Source: a virus
DNA length: 48,754 nt
Reading direction: 5' to 3' (one strand)
Virus record (IMG/VR): IMGVR_UViG_3300042376_001320
Coordinates: 1-48,754 of that record
Part shown: piece by piece, positions 48,520 through 48,754 of the stretch
Layout: each line of letters starts with the position of its first letter
Numbering within the stretch: position 1 is the stretch's first letter
Notes under the pieces: model-generated
Told to the model about the DNA's origin: nothing
The model's database searches: none
Seen by the model: only the letters and a program-made list of their open reading frames with translations
Position numbers and translations under genes: made by a program

Positions 48520-48754
48520 TCAGGTCACGTTTTGGCTCAGTGTGGCTGTCCACGGAGTCGGGTTGGTGTTGAGAGTGGCGCGACCGCCTCCACGGAAAGT
48601 CTTGGCCTCGTCGTTGAGGAAACTGATGGCTCTGGCAAATGAGGCGTCGGCAGCGTCCATGTCGGAAGCATCCTCAAAGAGGAGTGACTGTATGATCGCT
48701 CGCAAAGCAGAGATGTTGCCGGGAATGATCCAGTCGGTCTCAGCAACCGTGGGG
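48520..48754 (-). CDS. Partial virion-operon protein (5' end beyond window)
   Basis: The last 77 codons of a gene whose start lies past the right edge. The end reads ISALRAIIQSLLFEDASDMD, AADASFARAISFLNDEAK, TFRGGGRATLNTNPTPW. One nucleotide separates its stop from the next ATG on this strand, so it belongs to the same operon. Resembles small head-associated phage proteins; not assignable. Confidence 0.6.
   Translation of the reverse strand, partial: PTVAETDWIIPGNISALRAIIQSLLFEDASDMDAADASFARAISFLNDEAKTFRGGGRATLNTNPTPWTATLSQNVT

Overview
The window is part of the genome of a tailed double-stranded DNA bacteriophage, moderately GC-rich and densely coding. It holds a large terminase subunit (29528..31492), a full phage replication set (primase-helicase, Fe-S exonuclease, ssDNA-binding protein, family A DNA polymerase, VRR-NUC nuclease, Snf2-like helicase), and a 2613-residue virion-type protein. 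I see no rRNA, ribosomal protein or metabolic housekeeping genes. Portal, capsid and tail genes are absent and genes run off both ends, so this is not the whole genome. The host cannot be named. Many genes lack a Shine-Dalgarno site; they start instead behind A/C-rich leaders or almost directly behind a -10 box.

Layout. (1) 1..2444, minus strand: an HNH-type protein cut by the left edge, an HTH protein, and two paralogous proteins. (2) 2445..2732: a divergent, AT-rich control region with dyads. (3) 2733..12026, plus: about 22 small accessory genes, many in stereotyped cassettes made of a repeated promoter, a hairpin plus A/C-rich leader, or a fixed short stop-to-start linker. A pentapeptide-repeat protein lies here. 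(4) 12071..14640: a PRPP-synthetase-like gene and a NAMPT-like gene, resembling the phage NAD+ repair pairs that counter NAD-depleting immunity. (5) 14686..29528: replication, repair and methylation, with a tRNA-like element and a C5 methyltransferase whose DNA is also open in a second, protein-like frame. (6) 29528..31492: TerL. (7) 31528..38587: three methyltransferases, three glycosyltransferase-like proteins and a radical SAM/SPASM-like protein, with a Tat-signal protein. (8) 38792..39253: a Dps/ferritin-like protein behind a near-consensus promoter. (9) 39186..48754, minus: a virion operon convergent with the rest.

The most striking observation is a short peptide, usually an acidic stretch followed by Phe-Trp-Gly. 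It ends eight otherwise unrelated proteins and lies near or inside three more. Codon use varies, so selection looks protein-level. At 28910..28965 the tag sequence is tandemly duplicated with a 29-nt offset, so that each of two overlapping reading frames ends in its own copy. This suggests a phage-specific docking or sorting peptide shared by replication, regulatory and modification proteins; I do not recognise it as a described system.

Functional calls rest on sequence motifs and family memory; no searches were run.
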